Positions 1 through 8,204 of a DNA stretch of 32,188 nucleotides are shown here, piece after piece (positions within the stretch are counted from its first letter, which is position 1; every line of letters begins with the position of its first letter). The notes beneath the pieces are model-generated. The model was not told where the DNA came from. It saw only the letters and a program-made list of their open reading frames with translations, and ran no database searches. The position numbers and the translations under genes were made by a program. Source of the stretch: an uncultured Porphyromonadaceae bacterium (lineage in GTDB: Bacteria > Bacteroidota > Bacteroidia > Bacteroidales > Muribaculaceae); assembly GCA_947175605.1 (NCBI GenBank), contig CAMWNH010000021.1, forward strand, positions 1 to 32,188. Reading direction: 5' to 3'.

Positions 1-15
1 AGATTGTGCAACGCG

Positions 16-1215
16 ATGGAAAAATTTGATTTTGATAATGTTCCTGACCGTCGCGGGTCGGGTTCTTATAAATGGGATTCGGAGGCTCCGGGCGGGGCGT
101 CCGAATCCGATATTATTCCCATGTGGGTGGCGGATATGGATTTCCGCACGGCACCATGTGTCGTGGATGCATTGCGACGACGTGTTGAGCATGGTGTGTT
201 CGGCTATACGCTTGTGCCCGATAAGTATTACGAGGCTTTGAATTCGTGGTTCAGTCGCCGGCACAGATATGGAATAGTCCGCGATAAGGTAATCTATGTT
301 CCCGGTGTTGTTCCCGCCATCTCGGCGATTATCAAGGCTCTGACACGCACAGGCGACGGTGTGATAGTGCAGACTCCCGTCTACAACTGTTTCTTCTCCT
401 CTATCCGGAATAACGGATGCAATATAGTTCGGAACCCACTTGTGAGACGGGAGCTTGGCGATGGCAGCTTCACTTACGAAATGGATCTCGCAGGCCTTGA
501 AGCCCTTGCTTCCGCTCCTGAAAACCGTCTCTTGCTTTTGTGCAATCCTCACAATCCGGCAGGACGTGCGTGGACGCGACGCGAGCTTGAGGGTGTGGCG
601 GATATATGTCATCGCCATAATGTGACGGTCGTGAGCGACGAGATACACTGCGACCTTACTCTCCCCGGACATGAGTTCGTAAGCTATGGAACTCTTGATG
701 ATGCTTACACATCGCAGGCGATAATATGCAATTCGCCTTCGAAGGCTTTCAATACAGCCGGACTGCAGATTGCCAATATCATCTGCGGAAACGATTCGCT
801 GCGGAACTTGGTAGATCGTGCCGTGAACGACAACGAGGTGTGCGATGTAAATCCTTTCGGTGTGGCGGGTCTGATTGCCGCATACAGCGAGGGCGAGCCA
901 TGGCTGACTGCCTTGCTTGAATATCTGAATGCTAACTGGAAGTGGCTTTCGGATTTCCTTCGTCGCGAACTGCCCTTCCTTCCCTTCACGGCTATGGAAG
1001 CGACGTATCTTGCTTGGGTGGACGTAAGTTCGCTCGGAGTGCCTTCGGAAGAGTTGGAGGAGCTTCTGGTCCGCGAAACGGGAGTATGGCTCAACGCCGG
1101 TGAAATGTATGGCGACGATGCGTTCATGCGTATCAACTTCGCTTGCCCGCGCAGTCAGCTCGAGGAGGCGATGAATAGATTGACACCTGTTTTGAAGAGA
1201 CTGCATGGCGGTTGA
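16..1215 (+). CDS. MalY/PatB-family PLP-dependent C-S lyase / aminotransferase
   Basis: Fold-type I PLP enzyme of the MalY/PatB group, which typically cleaves cystathionine or other cysteine S-conjugates (C-S beta-lyase) and is often annotated as an aminotransferase. Seen: the typical N-terminus with FDFD and DRRGSGSYKWD just after the start, the NPHNPAGRAW substrate/cofactor loop, the VVSDEIHCDL strand with the PLP-nitrogen Asp, and SPSKAFN with the presumed Schiff-base lysine at residue 243. Length of about 399 aa is normal for the family. I chose the ATG at 16 because the family begins with this motif; an in-frame TTG at 4 would add only four residues and the window edge hides anything further upstream. 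The 3' end overlaps the MATE exporter by 11 bases, so the two are probably cotranscribed and translationally coupled. Substrate cannot be read from sequence. Confidence 0.9.
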   Translation: MEKFDFDNVPDRRGSGSYKWDSEAPGGASESDIIPMWVADMDFRTAPCVVDALRRRVEHGVFGYTLVPDKYYEALNSWFSRRHRYGIVRDKVIYVPGVVPAISAIIKALTRTGDGVIVQTPVYNCFFSSIRNNGCNIVRNPLVRRELGDGSFTYEMDLAGLEALASAPENRLLLLCNPHNPAGRAWTRRELEGVADICHRHNVTVVSDEIHCDLTLPGHEFVSYGTLDDAYTSQAIICNSPSKAFNTAGLQIANIICGNDSLRNLVDRAVNDNEVCDVNPFGVAGLIAAYSEGEPWLTALLEYLNANWKWLSDFLRRELPFLPFTAMEATYLAWVDVSSLGVPSEELEELLVRETGVWLNAGEMYGDDAFMRINFACPRSQLEEAMNRLTPVLKRLHGG

Positions 1216-2668
1216 TATATCATACATACGCGAAGGGCGTCCACTCACACTCGGACAGCAGACGGTGCTAACGGCACGGCTTGCTGTCCCTGCTATTATA
1301 GCCCAGTTGTCGACGATTCTGATGCAGTATATCGACTCGTCGATGGTCGGTCGTCTGGGTGCGGATCAGTCGGCTTCAGTAGGGCTGATGAATAGCAGCC
1401 TCTGGATGTTCTGGGGCGTATGCTCGATGGTAACCATGGGATTCTCCGTTCAGGTTGCCCACCGCCTGGGTGCTAAAGACGAACAGGGGGCTCGTGCTGT
1501 ACTCCGACAGGGTATAACTTCTTGCGTGCTGTTCGGCGTTTTCATGGCACTGCTTGGCGTTGCAATCGCTCCATGGCTGCCCGGGTGGCTTGGCGGTACG
1601 CCGGACATACGGGCCAATGCATCGCTGTACTTCATGGTTTTCGTCAGTGCCATGCCGGTGCTGACCATGAATTATCTTGCGGGAGGCATGCTCCGCTGTG
1701 CGGGGAATATGAAGGTGCCGGGCATGCTGAACGTATTGATGTGCGTGCTTGATGTTATCTTCAATTTCTTCCTGATATTTCCGACGCGAGAGTTGAACGT
1801 ATTAGGGTTGGATTTCACATGTCCCGGCGCAGGGTTGGGTGTCTTGGGCGCTGCGTTGGGAACGGTGTCGGCTGAATGTATTACAGCCGCCGCCATGGCC
1901 TGGTATCTGTTGCGACGGCAGAAGGATCTTCATCTGTCGCATCGCGACGAGCCGTCCTCATTCCGTCCAACAAGGAATGTTCTGAAGAAGGCGTCGAAAA
2001 TTGCCGTGCCCATGACACTGGAGCACGTTATTTTCTGTGGTGCGCAGATTCTGATTACGATAATCGTAGCTCCGCTCGGGGTCGTCGCCATTGCAGCAAA
2101 CGCATTTGCGGTCACAGCCGAAAGTCTATGCTATATGCCGGGCTTCGGCATAGGTGACGCGGCTACGACTCTGGCCGGACAAAGCTATGGGGCAGGGCGC
2201 TACGAGCTTGTACGCCGTTTTACTTATCTTACGGTTGGACTCGGAATGGGCATCATGACGCTCATGGGTGTGGTGATGTATCTGTGTGCGCCGATGATGA
2301 TGGGAATAATGTCGCCCGTGCAGGATATTGTTGACCTGGGTGCTGAAGTACTTCGTATTGAGGCATGGGCAGAGCCTATGTATGCGGCGTCGATTGTCGC
2401 TTATGGCGCGATGGTTGGTGTCGGCGACACAACACTGCCTGCCATAATGAATTTCGGTAGCATGTGGCTGGTGCGAATCCCTCTGGCTGCTATCCTGGCT
2501 CCGCGAATAGGACTCCGCGGAGTGTGGATTGCCATGTGTCTGGAACTCACCTTCCGCGGAGTGATATTTTTGTGGAGAATGTTCGGTCGTAGCTGGCTTA
2601 AGCCCGAGCGAAAGCCGGATGCGGATGCGTTCGAAGCTTTTGAGGATTCTGCAGACAGCGGCTTGTAA
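1205..2668 (+). CDS. MATE family efflux transporter
   Basis: Multidrug and toxic compound extrusion protein of the inner membrane, expected to export cationic or small organic substrates using a Na+ or H+ gradient. Seen: the first family helix (LAVPAIIAQLSTILMQYIDSSMVGRLG region, residues ~27-52), then repeated hydrophobic segments across the whole chain in two halves related by pseudo-symmetry. The second half restarts near residue 270 (KIAVPMTLEHVIFCG). Length 487 aa is slightly longer than the usual ~450, with a short acidic C-terminal tail. The ATG at 1205 lies inside the end of the upstream PLP enzyme gene (11-base overlap), which supports translational coupling. The pairing might reflect export of a product or toxic intermediate of the C-S lyase, but that is inference. 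Confidence 0.92.
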   Translation: MAVDISYIREGRPLTLGQQTVLTARLAVPAIIAQLSTILMQYIDSSMVGRLGADQSASVGLMNSSLWMFWGVCSMVTMGFSVQVAHRLGAKDEQGARAVLRQGITSCVLFGVFMALLGVAIAPWLPGWLGGTPDIRANASLYFMVFVSAMPVLTMNYLAGGMLRCAGNMKVPGMLNVLMCVLDVIFNFFLIFPTRELNVLGLDFTCPGAGLGVLGAALGTVSAECITAAAMAWYLLRRQKDLHLSHRDEPSSFRPTRNVLKKASKIAVPMTLEHVIFCGAQILITIIVAPLGVVAIAANAFAVTAESLCYMPGFGIGDAATTLAGQSYGAGRYELVRRFTYLTVGLGMGIMTLMGVVMYLCAPMMMGIMSPVQDIVDLGAEVLRIEAWAEPMYAASIVAYGAMVGVGDTTLPAIMNFGSMWLVRIPLAAILAPRIGLRGVWIAMCLELTFRGVIFLWRMFGRSWLKPERKPDADAFEAFEDSADSGL

Positions 2669-2681
2669 ACCCCGGTTTACA
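2664..2681. terminator. Short palindrome between convergent genes, containing both stop codons
   Basis: An 8-base inverted repeat (TGTAAACC / GGTTTACA) with two C between the arms. It spans the TAA of the MATE gene (2666-2668) and the TAA of the opposing flavin reductase gene (2677-2679). The convergent genes are only eight bases apart, so this is the only place a shared bidirectional terminator could sit. The realistic hairpin would have a four-base loop and no clear T-run, so termination strength is uncertain. Confidence 0.4.
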
Positions 2682-3240
2682 GCAGGGCCTTTCCGGCAGC
2701 AAATGCATTGCCAACCTTCTCGCCGAGTGCGAGATATGTATTGGCAACCGGATCGAAGCTGATGAGTTTCATCTTTTCTACGTGCGGGCGTCCTTCTGAA
2801 TCAAGAAAGTTTTCGTCAACGCAGATGTTGATGATATCGGCGATAAGATAGAAGCCGGTGGCACTTTCATCGAGAATCTTGTGCACGCGGCATTCCAGAG
2901 TCATCGGGAAACAATCGAATACGGGGGCGTTGCAGTGTTCACCGCGGGTTTGTTTCCAGCCTGTGGCTGCAAGTTTATCGGACTGTTTGCGCGCGCTTAC
3001 AAGCCCAACGTAGTCGGCAGCCATCATTGTAGACTGCGTGGCGAAGGCAACGGTGAATTCGCCCGTACGCTTGATATTGTCGGAGGTAGCATGCGAGCCA
3101 AGCGAAATCATAATCTGACGGGCATCCCACTGACCGCCCCAGGCGGCGTTCATTGCATTGGGTGTGCCATCGGCGTTGTATGATCCAATGATGAGTACGG
3201 GTTGAGGGAGTACCCAGGGATGTGGTGCAAAGTTTTTCAT
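2677..3240 (-). CDS. Flavin reductase family protein (FMN-binding split barrel)
   Basis: Predicted flavin reductase-like domain protein that binds FMN and may transfer electrons from NAD(P)H. Cytoplasmic; the physiological partner is unknown. Seen: the N-terminal PQPVLIIGSYNADGTPNAMNAAWGG segment (residues ~13-37), typical of the flavin-reductase-like split barrel, followed by the STMMAADYVGLVSARKQSDK region and a C-terminal beta-rich part containing IADIINICVDENFLD. Length 187 aa fits the short Bacteroidales members (~190 aa). It lies 30 bases after the fcl stop on the same strand and could be the last gene of the nucleotide-sugar operon, although nothing in its function links it to sugar synthesis. 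No separate sigma-ABfr promoter is visible in the 30-base gap. Confidence 0.85.
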   Translation of the reverse strand: MKNFAPHPWVLPQPVLIIGSYNADGTPNAMNAAWGGQWDARQIMISLGSHATSDNIKRTGEFTVAFATQSTMMAADYVGLVSARKQSDKLAATGWKQTRGEHCNAPVFDCFPMTLECRVHKILDESATGFYLIADIINICVDENFLDSEGRPHVEKMKLISFDPVANTYLALGEKVGNAFAAGKALL

Positions 3241-3270
3241 GTTCTAAGGTTTGGATTGTTAGGTGTATAT

Positions 3271-4365
3271 TCAGTTTTCAAGATACCATTCGTATAGTCT
3301 TCTTATGCCGTCGGGAAGCTCCACCGTATGTCTCCAGCCAAGTTTGTGGAGGCGAGTCACATCGCATAGCTTGCGCATTGTGCCGTCGGGCTTGGTCGAA
3401 TCCCATTCGACGGTGCCTTCGAACCCAACTGTTTTCCGAATCTCCTCGGCAAGGTCGGCAATAGTGGTTTCAAGTCCCGTGCCCACATTGATGTGACAGT
3501 TGCGTACGGGCCGGCCTTTCGCACGGCACTCGTCGGCGAGCTCTTGGAAGCTTACGTTGAGAAGAACATGCACGGAAGCATCCGCCATATCCTCACTCCA
3601 GAGAAATTCGCGCAGCGGACGTCCTGAGCCCCATAAACTTAGCGTATCGCTGCTGATTCCGCGCCGGCCGAGTTCTGCTTTTATCTCATCCATGGATGAG
3701 CTGTCGGCATCGATACCGGCAACGGGGCGCTTGCGGAGGTCGGCACGCAAGTCGTCCTCGCGACCTTCGCGCAGCATACGCGCGAGATGCATCTTGCGAA
3801 TCATTGCGGGCAGGACGTGGGAGTTATCGAGATGGAAGTTGTCGTTTGGCCCGTAAAGATTGGTCGGCATCACAGCCACATAGTCCGTACCGTGCTGAAG
3901 GTTTATGGCCTCACACATTTTCATGCCGGCGATTTTGGCAATGGCATAAGGCTCGTTCGTGTATTCCAGAGGGGACGTAAGCAGGGCCTCTTCCTTGATA
4001 GGCTGTGGGGCCTCACGCGGATAGATACACGTGCTGCCGAGAAATAGAAGGCGCTTGACTCCATGGCGCAGAGATGCACCGATTACGTTCTGCTGTATTC
4101 CCAGATTTTCAAGTATGAAATCAGCGCGATAGGTGGAGTTGGCCATGATTCCGCCGACGTGTGCGGCGGCAAGCACTACGGCATCAGGTTTTTCCTCTTC
4201 GAAAAAACGTTCCACGGCCTCGGCGTCGAGCAGGTCGAGTTCAGCATGCGTGCGGCCTATGACATTTGTGAAGCCGCGTCGTTGTAGATTGGCCATAATG
4301 GCCGAGCCCACGAGCCCGCGATGGCCGGCAACGTAGATTTTAGCGTCCTTTGCAAGCATGGTCAT
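3271..4365 (-). CDS. fcl: GDP-L-fucose synthase
   Basis: Bifunctional 3,5-epimerase/4-reductase that converts GDP-4-keto-6-deoxy-D-mannose to GDP-L-fucose with NADPH, the last step of the de novo GDP-fucose pathway. Extended SDR fold. Seen: dinucleotide-binding GHRGLVGS (residues ~14-21), the STCIYP segment (~111-116), catalytic YxxxK (Y140, K144 in YAIAK), and [12 protein letters not shown]. At 364 aa it is longer than the ~320 aa enterobacterial enzyme. The extra length is mostly an Asp/Arg-rich insertion at about residues 199-240 before the conserved [12 protein letters not shown] motif; I recall similar length in Bacteroidales homologs. It follows gmd with a 4-base ATGA overlap, so the two consecutive steps are translationally coupled. 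GDP-fucose would feed capsule, O-antigen or protein O-glycans. Confidence 0.96.
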   Translation of the reverse strand: MTMLAKDAKIYVAGHRGLVGSAIMANLQRRGFTNVIGRTHAELDLLDAEAVERFFEEEKPDAVVLAAAHVGGIMANSTYRADFILENLGIQQNVIGASLRHGVKRLLFLGSTCIYPREAPQPIKEEALLTSPLEYTNEPYAIAKIAGMKMCEAINLQHGTDYVAVMPTNLYGPNDNFHLDNSHVLPAMIRKMHLARMLREGREDDLRADLRKRPVAGIDADSSSMDEIKAELGRRGISSDTLSLWGSGRPLREFLWSEDMADASVHVLLNVSFQELADECRAKGRPVRNCHINVGTGLETTIADLAEEIRKTVGFEGTVEWDSTKPDGTMRKLCDVTRLHKLGWRHTVELPDGIRRLYEWYLEN

Positions 4366-5423
4366 TCTACGGCAATGAGTTTCATATCGGCTTCCGTCAT
4401 GATGCGTACAAGTTCGTCGAACGAAGTCTTGCGCGGATTCCAGCCAAGGACTTCACGGGCTTTTGCCGGATTGCCGAGAAGCTGTTCGACTTCTGCGGGA
4501 CGGAAAAAGCGGGGATCGACTTCCACGAGGACGCGACCTGTGGCCGTGTCTATGCCCTTTTCATCAAGGCCTTCACCTGCCCACCGCAGTTCGATTCCGG
4601 CATAACGGAATGCGAGAGTGGCAAATTCGCGGACGGTATGATATTCACCGGTGGCAATGACGAAGTCATCAGGCTCGGGCTGCTGGAGTATGAGCCACAT
4701 GCACTCGACATAGTCGGCGGCATATCCCCAGTCGCGTAATGCATTAAGGTTGCCGAGATAGAGCTTATCCTGCTTTCCCTGCGCGATGCGCGATGCGGCG
4801 AGAGTGATTTTACGGGTGACGAAGTTTTCGCCGCGGCGCTCGCTCTCGTGGTTGAAAAGAATGCCGTTGGCGGTAAACATTCCGTAACTCTCGCGGTAGT
4901 TCTTCATGATCCAGAAGGCATACAGCTTTGCCACGGCATAAGGCGAACGAGGATGGAAGGGAGTCGTTTCGCTTTGGGGCACTTCCTCGACTTTGCCGAA
5001 CAGCTCGGAGGTGGAGGCCTGATAGATGCGGCAGTGCTTTTCGAGGCCGAGGATGCGCACGGCTTCGAGAAGACGCAGGGCTCCAGTGGCATCGGTATCG
5101 GTGGTAAACTCAGGAACATCGAACGATACCTTCACATGGCTTTGGGCTGCGAGGTTGTAGATTTCGTCGGGCTTAACTTCGCCGATGATGCGGATGAGCG
5201 AGGACGAATCTGTCATGTCGCCGTAGTGGAGTGTGAGCAGGCGCTTGTTGTGCATGTCGCGTACCCATTCGTCGAGGTACAGGTGCTCGATACGACCGGT
5301 ATTGAACGAAGAGCTGCGGCGGAGGATACCATGGACCTCATAGCCCTTTTTCATGAGAAATTCAGCCAGGTAGGAGCCGTCCTGACCTGTTATGCCGGTG
5401 ATTAATGCCTTTTTTGCTGCCAT
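4362..5423 (-). CDS. gmd: GDP-mannose 4,6-dehydratase
   Basis: Converts GDP-D-mannose to GDP-4-keto-6-deoxy-D-mannose, the branch point toward GDP-L-fucose. NADP-dependent extended SDR enzyme. Seen: GITGQDGS cofactor loop (residues ~10-17), the [13 protein letters not shown] substrate region, the catalytic set T138 and E140 in STSELFG, and Y162 and K166 in YAVAK. The family hallmark [18 protein letters not shown] is also present. Length 353 aa is normal for the family. The gene sits five bases after the HAD gene and overlaps fcl by four bases, placing it third in a probable four-gene operon. Confidence 0.97.
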   Translation of the reverse strand: MAAKKALITGITGQDGSYLAEFLMKKGYEVHGILRRSSSFNTGRIEHLYLDEWVRDMHNKRLLTLHYGDMTDSSSLIRIIGEVKPDEIYNLAAQSHVKVSFDVPEFTTDTDATGALRLLEAVRILGLEKHCRIYQASTSELFGKVEEVPQSETTPFHPRSPYAVAKLYAFWIMKNYRESYGMFTANGILFNHESERRGENFVTRKITLAASRIAQGKQDKLYLGNLNALRDWGYAADYVECMWLILQQPEPDDFVIATGEYHTVREFATLAFRYAGIELRWAGEGLDEKGIDTATGRVLVEVDPRFFRPAEVEQLLGNPAKAREVLGWNPRKTSFDELVRIMTEADMKLIAVE

Positions 5424-5427
5424 ATGT

Positions 5428-6129
5428 TCAGAGGACTTTGTTTCGTGTTATGAGAGGTATTGCATCCGTAAGCGAGAGAAGGACCGTTTCAGGTCGATTC
5501 TCCGGCGGCACGGAATGAAGGTTGCGGGAATGAATGTTTGTTTGAGTGGAATCAGCGAGCATGACCGTGCGCCATCCGAGCTTGCGGGCCTCGCGGAAAT
5601 CCTTGGCGGGATTATCGCCGATATAGAAGCGTTGGACTGCATCGGGATATAGGCTCTCGAGGGTCCGGAAGGGGAGGGGCCTTAGCTTATCTGCGCCCAG
5701 TTCTTCGCTTATAATCACAGCTTCCGGCGCAAAGAAGCGCTCGAGTCCGAGAGCTTCAAATTTAAGTCTTTGACCTATTGAGCGACCGTCGGTGATGAGG
5801 GCAAGATTTATTCCGGCGGCTTGCAGTTGCGAAAGTACGTCTTCGGCCTCGGGGCTTAGGCTAATGTCGGGCTTATGACTGCGGTACACTTCGATTATCT
5901 CGCCGATGGCGATGCCATCCGGGGCGAGAAGCTTGTGCAATGCATCGAAGGCTTCCGGACCACGGACGGGACAATTATCCATTGCTTGAAGGAGGCCGGA
6001 TTCGTCAAGCCCTAAACGCCGTGCGAAATGACGAGCGACAGCGCGACGCCCGGAAAGCACATAGTCGCATTCATGGAAGAGGGTATCATCCAAGTCGAAG
6101 GCGGCAAGTATGTGCTTCATGCGCTTCAT
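5428..6129 (-). CDS. HAD-superfamily hydrolase (sugar-locus phosphatase-like)
   Basis: Haloacid dehalogenase-like phosphatase. Seen: motif I DLDDT (D12 nucleophile, D14), an alpha-helical cap region, motif II ITDGRS, a lysine in the ADKLRPLP region, and motif [15 protein letters not shown], i.e. all four HAD motifs, with ordinary length (233 aa). The substrate is not evident. Because it is wedged between a nucleotide-sugar aminotransferase and gmd and overlaps the aminotransferase stop by an ATGA junction, it probably dephosphorylates a sugar phosphate or a related intermediate; that is inference. An alternative start three codons in (residue 4, Met) cannot be excluded, but the ATGA coupling favours the start used here. 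Confidence 0.85.
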   Translation of the reverse strand: MKRMKHILAAFDLDDTLFHECDYVLSGRRAVARHFARRLGLDESGLLQAMDNCPVRGPEAFDALHKLLAPDGIAIGEIIEVYRSHKPDISLSPEAEDVLSQLQAAGINLALITDGRSIGQRLKFEALGLERFFAPEAVIISEELGADKLRPLPFRTLESLYPDAVQRFYIGDNPAKDFREARKLGWRTVMLADSTQTNIHSRNLHSVPPENRPETVLLSLTDAIPLITRNKVL

Positions 6130-7265
6130 TTACAGCAGGCTTTAAGCTCGCGGCATACACGCAGGATATCTTCGTCCGTCAAAGAAGATCCGCTTGGCAG
6201 GCATAGGCCATTTTCGAACAGTCGCCGCCCTGTTTCGGCATTGCCGTAATAGGGATATTTTTCAAAAACCGGCATCATGTGCATGGGGCGCCACAACAAT
6301 CGGGTCTCGATGTTTTTATCAGCCAAAGCCACGCGTATTTCGTCGGGAGTACAGCCTGTGAGCTCGGGGTTTACCTGAATGGTGGAGAGCCAGAAATTGG
6401 AGTTGAACTTATCCGAGGGATTCATCTGCACGCTGATGCCGGGCACGCAGGCAAGCTCGCGGGCATAAATATCGTGGATGGCGCGTCGCCGGGCAAGCCT
6501 CTCGTCCAGCACATCGATCTGTCCGCAGCCTATGCAGCCGGAAATATTGCTAAGACGGTAGTTATAGCCGATTGTGGTGTGGTAATAGTAGGGCCTGTTT
6601 TCGCGGGCCTGTGTGGCAAGGAAAAGCACCCTTGCGGCACACTCCTTGTCGGGACAGATGAGGGCGCCGCCGCCGGATGTAGTTATTATCTTGTTTCCGT
6701 TGAAGCTGAGCGCACCATATTCGCCGAATGTACCTGCTTTGCGACCGCTGTATTCGGAGCCGAGTGCTTCGGCGGCATCCTCGAGAACAGGAATTCCGTA
6801 TTTCGATGCCACGGCCATTATCTCGTCCATCTTGGCAGGCATGCCGTAAAGATGAACCACGACAATGGCTTTAGGGTATCGGCCCGTGTATTTTTTCCTG
6901 TCGATGATCGCTTCTTCGAGCACCACGGGGTCGATGTTCATGGTCTCCGGTTCGGAGTCCACGAAAACGGGGATCGCCCCCTGATAGCAAATCGGATTGC
7001 AGGAAGCGGAGAAGGTGAGATCCTGACATATGACTTCGTCATCGCGGCTCACACCGAGCATGATAAGACCGAGGTGTATGGCGGCAGTGCCGGCGCTAAG
7101 AGCTACAACGCTTTTGTTCTCGCCGAGGAAATGCTGAAGTCGAAGCTCAAACTCATTGACGTGCGGGCCTAAGGGAACTATCCAGCTGCCTTCAAAAGCT
7201 TCGCTGATATATTTTTGTTCTGTCCCGCTCATGTGGGGCATTGAGAGAAGAATCCGCTTTTCCAT
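6126..7265 (-). CDS. DegT/DnrJ/EryC1/StrS-family sugar aminotransferase (PglE/Per-like)
   Basis: PLP-dependent nucleotide-sugar aminotransferase, expected to transfer an amino group from glutamate to a keto-sugar. Seen: ALSAGTAAIHLGL cofactor loop (~residues 55-67), LTFSASCNPICYQGAIPVFVD (~83-103), VLEDAAEALGS (~160-170) and the Schiff-base lysine K192 in SFNGNKIITTSGGG. Length 379 aa is normal. The pattern resembles the PglE (UDP-bacillosamine) and perosamine-synthase branches; no PglF dehydratase or PglD acetyltransferase is in the window. The neighbouring gmd product (GDP-4-keto-6-deoxymannose) is the substrate of perosamine synthases, so GDP-perosamine is one possible product, but sequence alone cannot choose. 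It is the first gene of the operon, 28 bases downstream of a good sigma-ABfr promoter, and overlaps the HAD gene by 4 bases. Confidence 0.88.
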   Translation of the reverse strand: MEKRILLSMPHMSGTEQKYISEAFEGSWIVPLGPHVNEFELRLQHFLGENKSVVALSAGTAAIHLGLIMLGVSRDDEVICQDLTFSASCNPICYQGAIPVFVDSEPETMNIDPVVLEEAIIDRKKYTGRYPKAIVVVHLYGMPAKMDEIMAVASKYGIPVLEDAAEALGSEYSGRKAGTFGEYGALSFNGNKIITTSGGGALICPDKECAARVLFLATQARENRPYYYHTTIGYNYRLSNISGCIGCGQIDVLDERLARRRAIHDIYARELACVPGISVQMNPSDKFNSNFWLSTIQVNPELTGCTPDEIRVALADKNIETRLLWRPMHMMPVFEKYPYYGNAETGRRLFENGLCLPSGSSLTDEDILRVCRELKACCK

Positions 7266-7293
7266 ATATTGAATTCAGGGATTGATTTATTTG

Positions 7294-7324
7294 CAAAATT
7301 ACGAAAAATTCCTCCGGCGACCAA
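7294..7324 (-). promoter_or_regulatory. sigma-ABfr promoter of the aminotransferase-HAD-gmd-fcl operon
   Basis: On the minus strand, TTG (complement of 7322-7324), 20 bases, then TAATTTTG (complement of 7294-7301). This matches the Bacteroidetes TTG-N19-21-TAnnTTTG consensus. The ATG at 7265 would leave a leader of roughly 20-25 bases. It is the only good promoter seen ahead of the minus-strand sugar genes. Confidence 0.65.
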
Positions 7325-7377
7325 TCTTTAAATGAAATTTGTGAGGGCTCCGAAGTAGGTTTTCTCTTTTTTTGTAT

Positions 7378-7385
7378 TAACTTTG
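7378..7385 (+). promoter_or_regulatory. -7 element TAACTTTG directly upstream of the alpha/beta-hydrolase start
   Basis: TAACTTTG fits the TAnnTTTG -7 consensus. No TTG or TTTG is found at the expected distance upstream; the upstream region is T-rich instead. The ATG lies only 8 bases after the element, so a start point 5-8 bases downstream would give a leaderless or almost leaderless mRNA. Confidence 0.5.
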
Positions 7386-7393
7386 TAGCTTGA

Positions 7394-8197
7394 ATGGAAG
7401 CAAGTGAAAAAACAATCGAGATAGAAGGTATAGACCTCCATTACCGCGTTGGTGGAGATACTTCTCCGGACGCACGTCCGGTGATAATCCTTCATGGCTG
7501 GGGCTGTCGGGCATCGACTATGAATCTGTTCGAGCAGACGGTTCTGGATCGCTGCCCGGGCACGGCGGTGTATAATCTCGATCTGCCGGGATTCGGGAGT
7601 TCTTCGGAACCCGCGGAGGTTTTCGGTATTGAAGATTATGTGCGAGTGCTTGAGACCTTTGTGCATCGTCTGGGCCTGCTCAATCCCATTCTGATCGGTC
7701 ACAGTTTCGGCGGACGCATGAGCATCCTCTATTCCTCGCGCAATGCTGTTGAGCGAGTGATACTTGTGGATGCCGCCGGTATCAAGCCGCGCCGCTCGCT
7801 GAAATACTATGGCAAGGTATATTCGTTCAAGGCAGCAAAGCGTCTTCTGCCCTTTATCGTCGGGCGTTCCCGGGCTTCAAAAGTAATAGATCGTTGGCGC
7901 GGGAAGGCCGGTTCGAGCGATTACGCATCTGCGTCGCCGCGCATGAGGGCAATCCTTAGCAAGGTCGTGAACGAGGATCTGACATCGTGCCTGCCGAAAA
8001 TCAAGGCTCCCACGCTGCTTATCTGGGGCGAAAACGATACAGCGACACCCCTGCGTGATGCGCGTCTGATGGAAAAGCTGATTCCCGATGCCGGCCTCGT
8101 GAGCTATCCCGATTGCGGGCATTATTCCTTCCTCGACCGCCCTGCGCAGACGCGTGCTGTGGTCGAGTCTTTCATCAATTCTCCAAAGAAAGCTTGA
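7394..8197 (+). CDS. Alpha/beta-fold hydrolase
   Basis: Serine hydrolase of the alpha/beta superfamily. Seen: oxyanion-hole segment ILHGWGCRAST (~residues 32-42), nucleophile elbow GHSFGG with Ser104, acid Asp215 in WGENDTATP, and His243 in CGHYSF, so the triad is complete. No signal peptide, so it is probably cytoplasmic. Length 267 aa is typical. The substrate is unknown. The stop is only 7 bases before the MurF-like gene and the Ddl gene follows 12 bases after that, so the three are almost certainly one operon. The hydrolase may therefore act on an ester, amide or thioester in the same pathway as the two ligases, for instance releasing or editing an aminoacyl intermediate. That role is inference; members of this superfamily are too broad to assign further. 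Confidence 0.9.
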   Translation: MEASEKTIEIEGIDLHYRVGGDTSPDARPVIILHGWGCRASTMNLFEQTVLDRCPGTAVYNLDLPGFGSSSEPAEVFGIEDYVRVLETFVHRLGLLNPILIGHSFGGRMSILYSSRNAVERVILVDAAGIKPRRSLKYYGKVYSFKAAKRLLPFIVGRSRASKVIDRWRGKAGSSDYASASPRMRAILSKVVNEDLTSCLPKIKAPTLLIWGENDTATPLRDARLMEKLIPDAGLVSYPDCGHYSFLDRPAQTRAVVESFINSPKKA

Positions 8198-8204
8198 AAT
8201 AAAA

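Noticed and set aside
2677-7265. Complete capsule or O-antigen locus
   Set aside because: Only nucleotide-sugar genes are present; no flippase, polymerase, chain-length protein or clustered glycosyltransferases.
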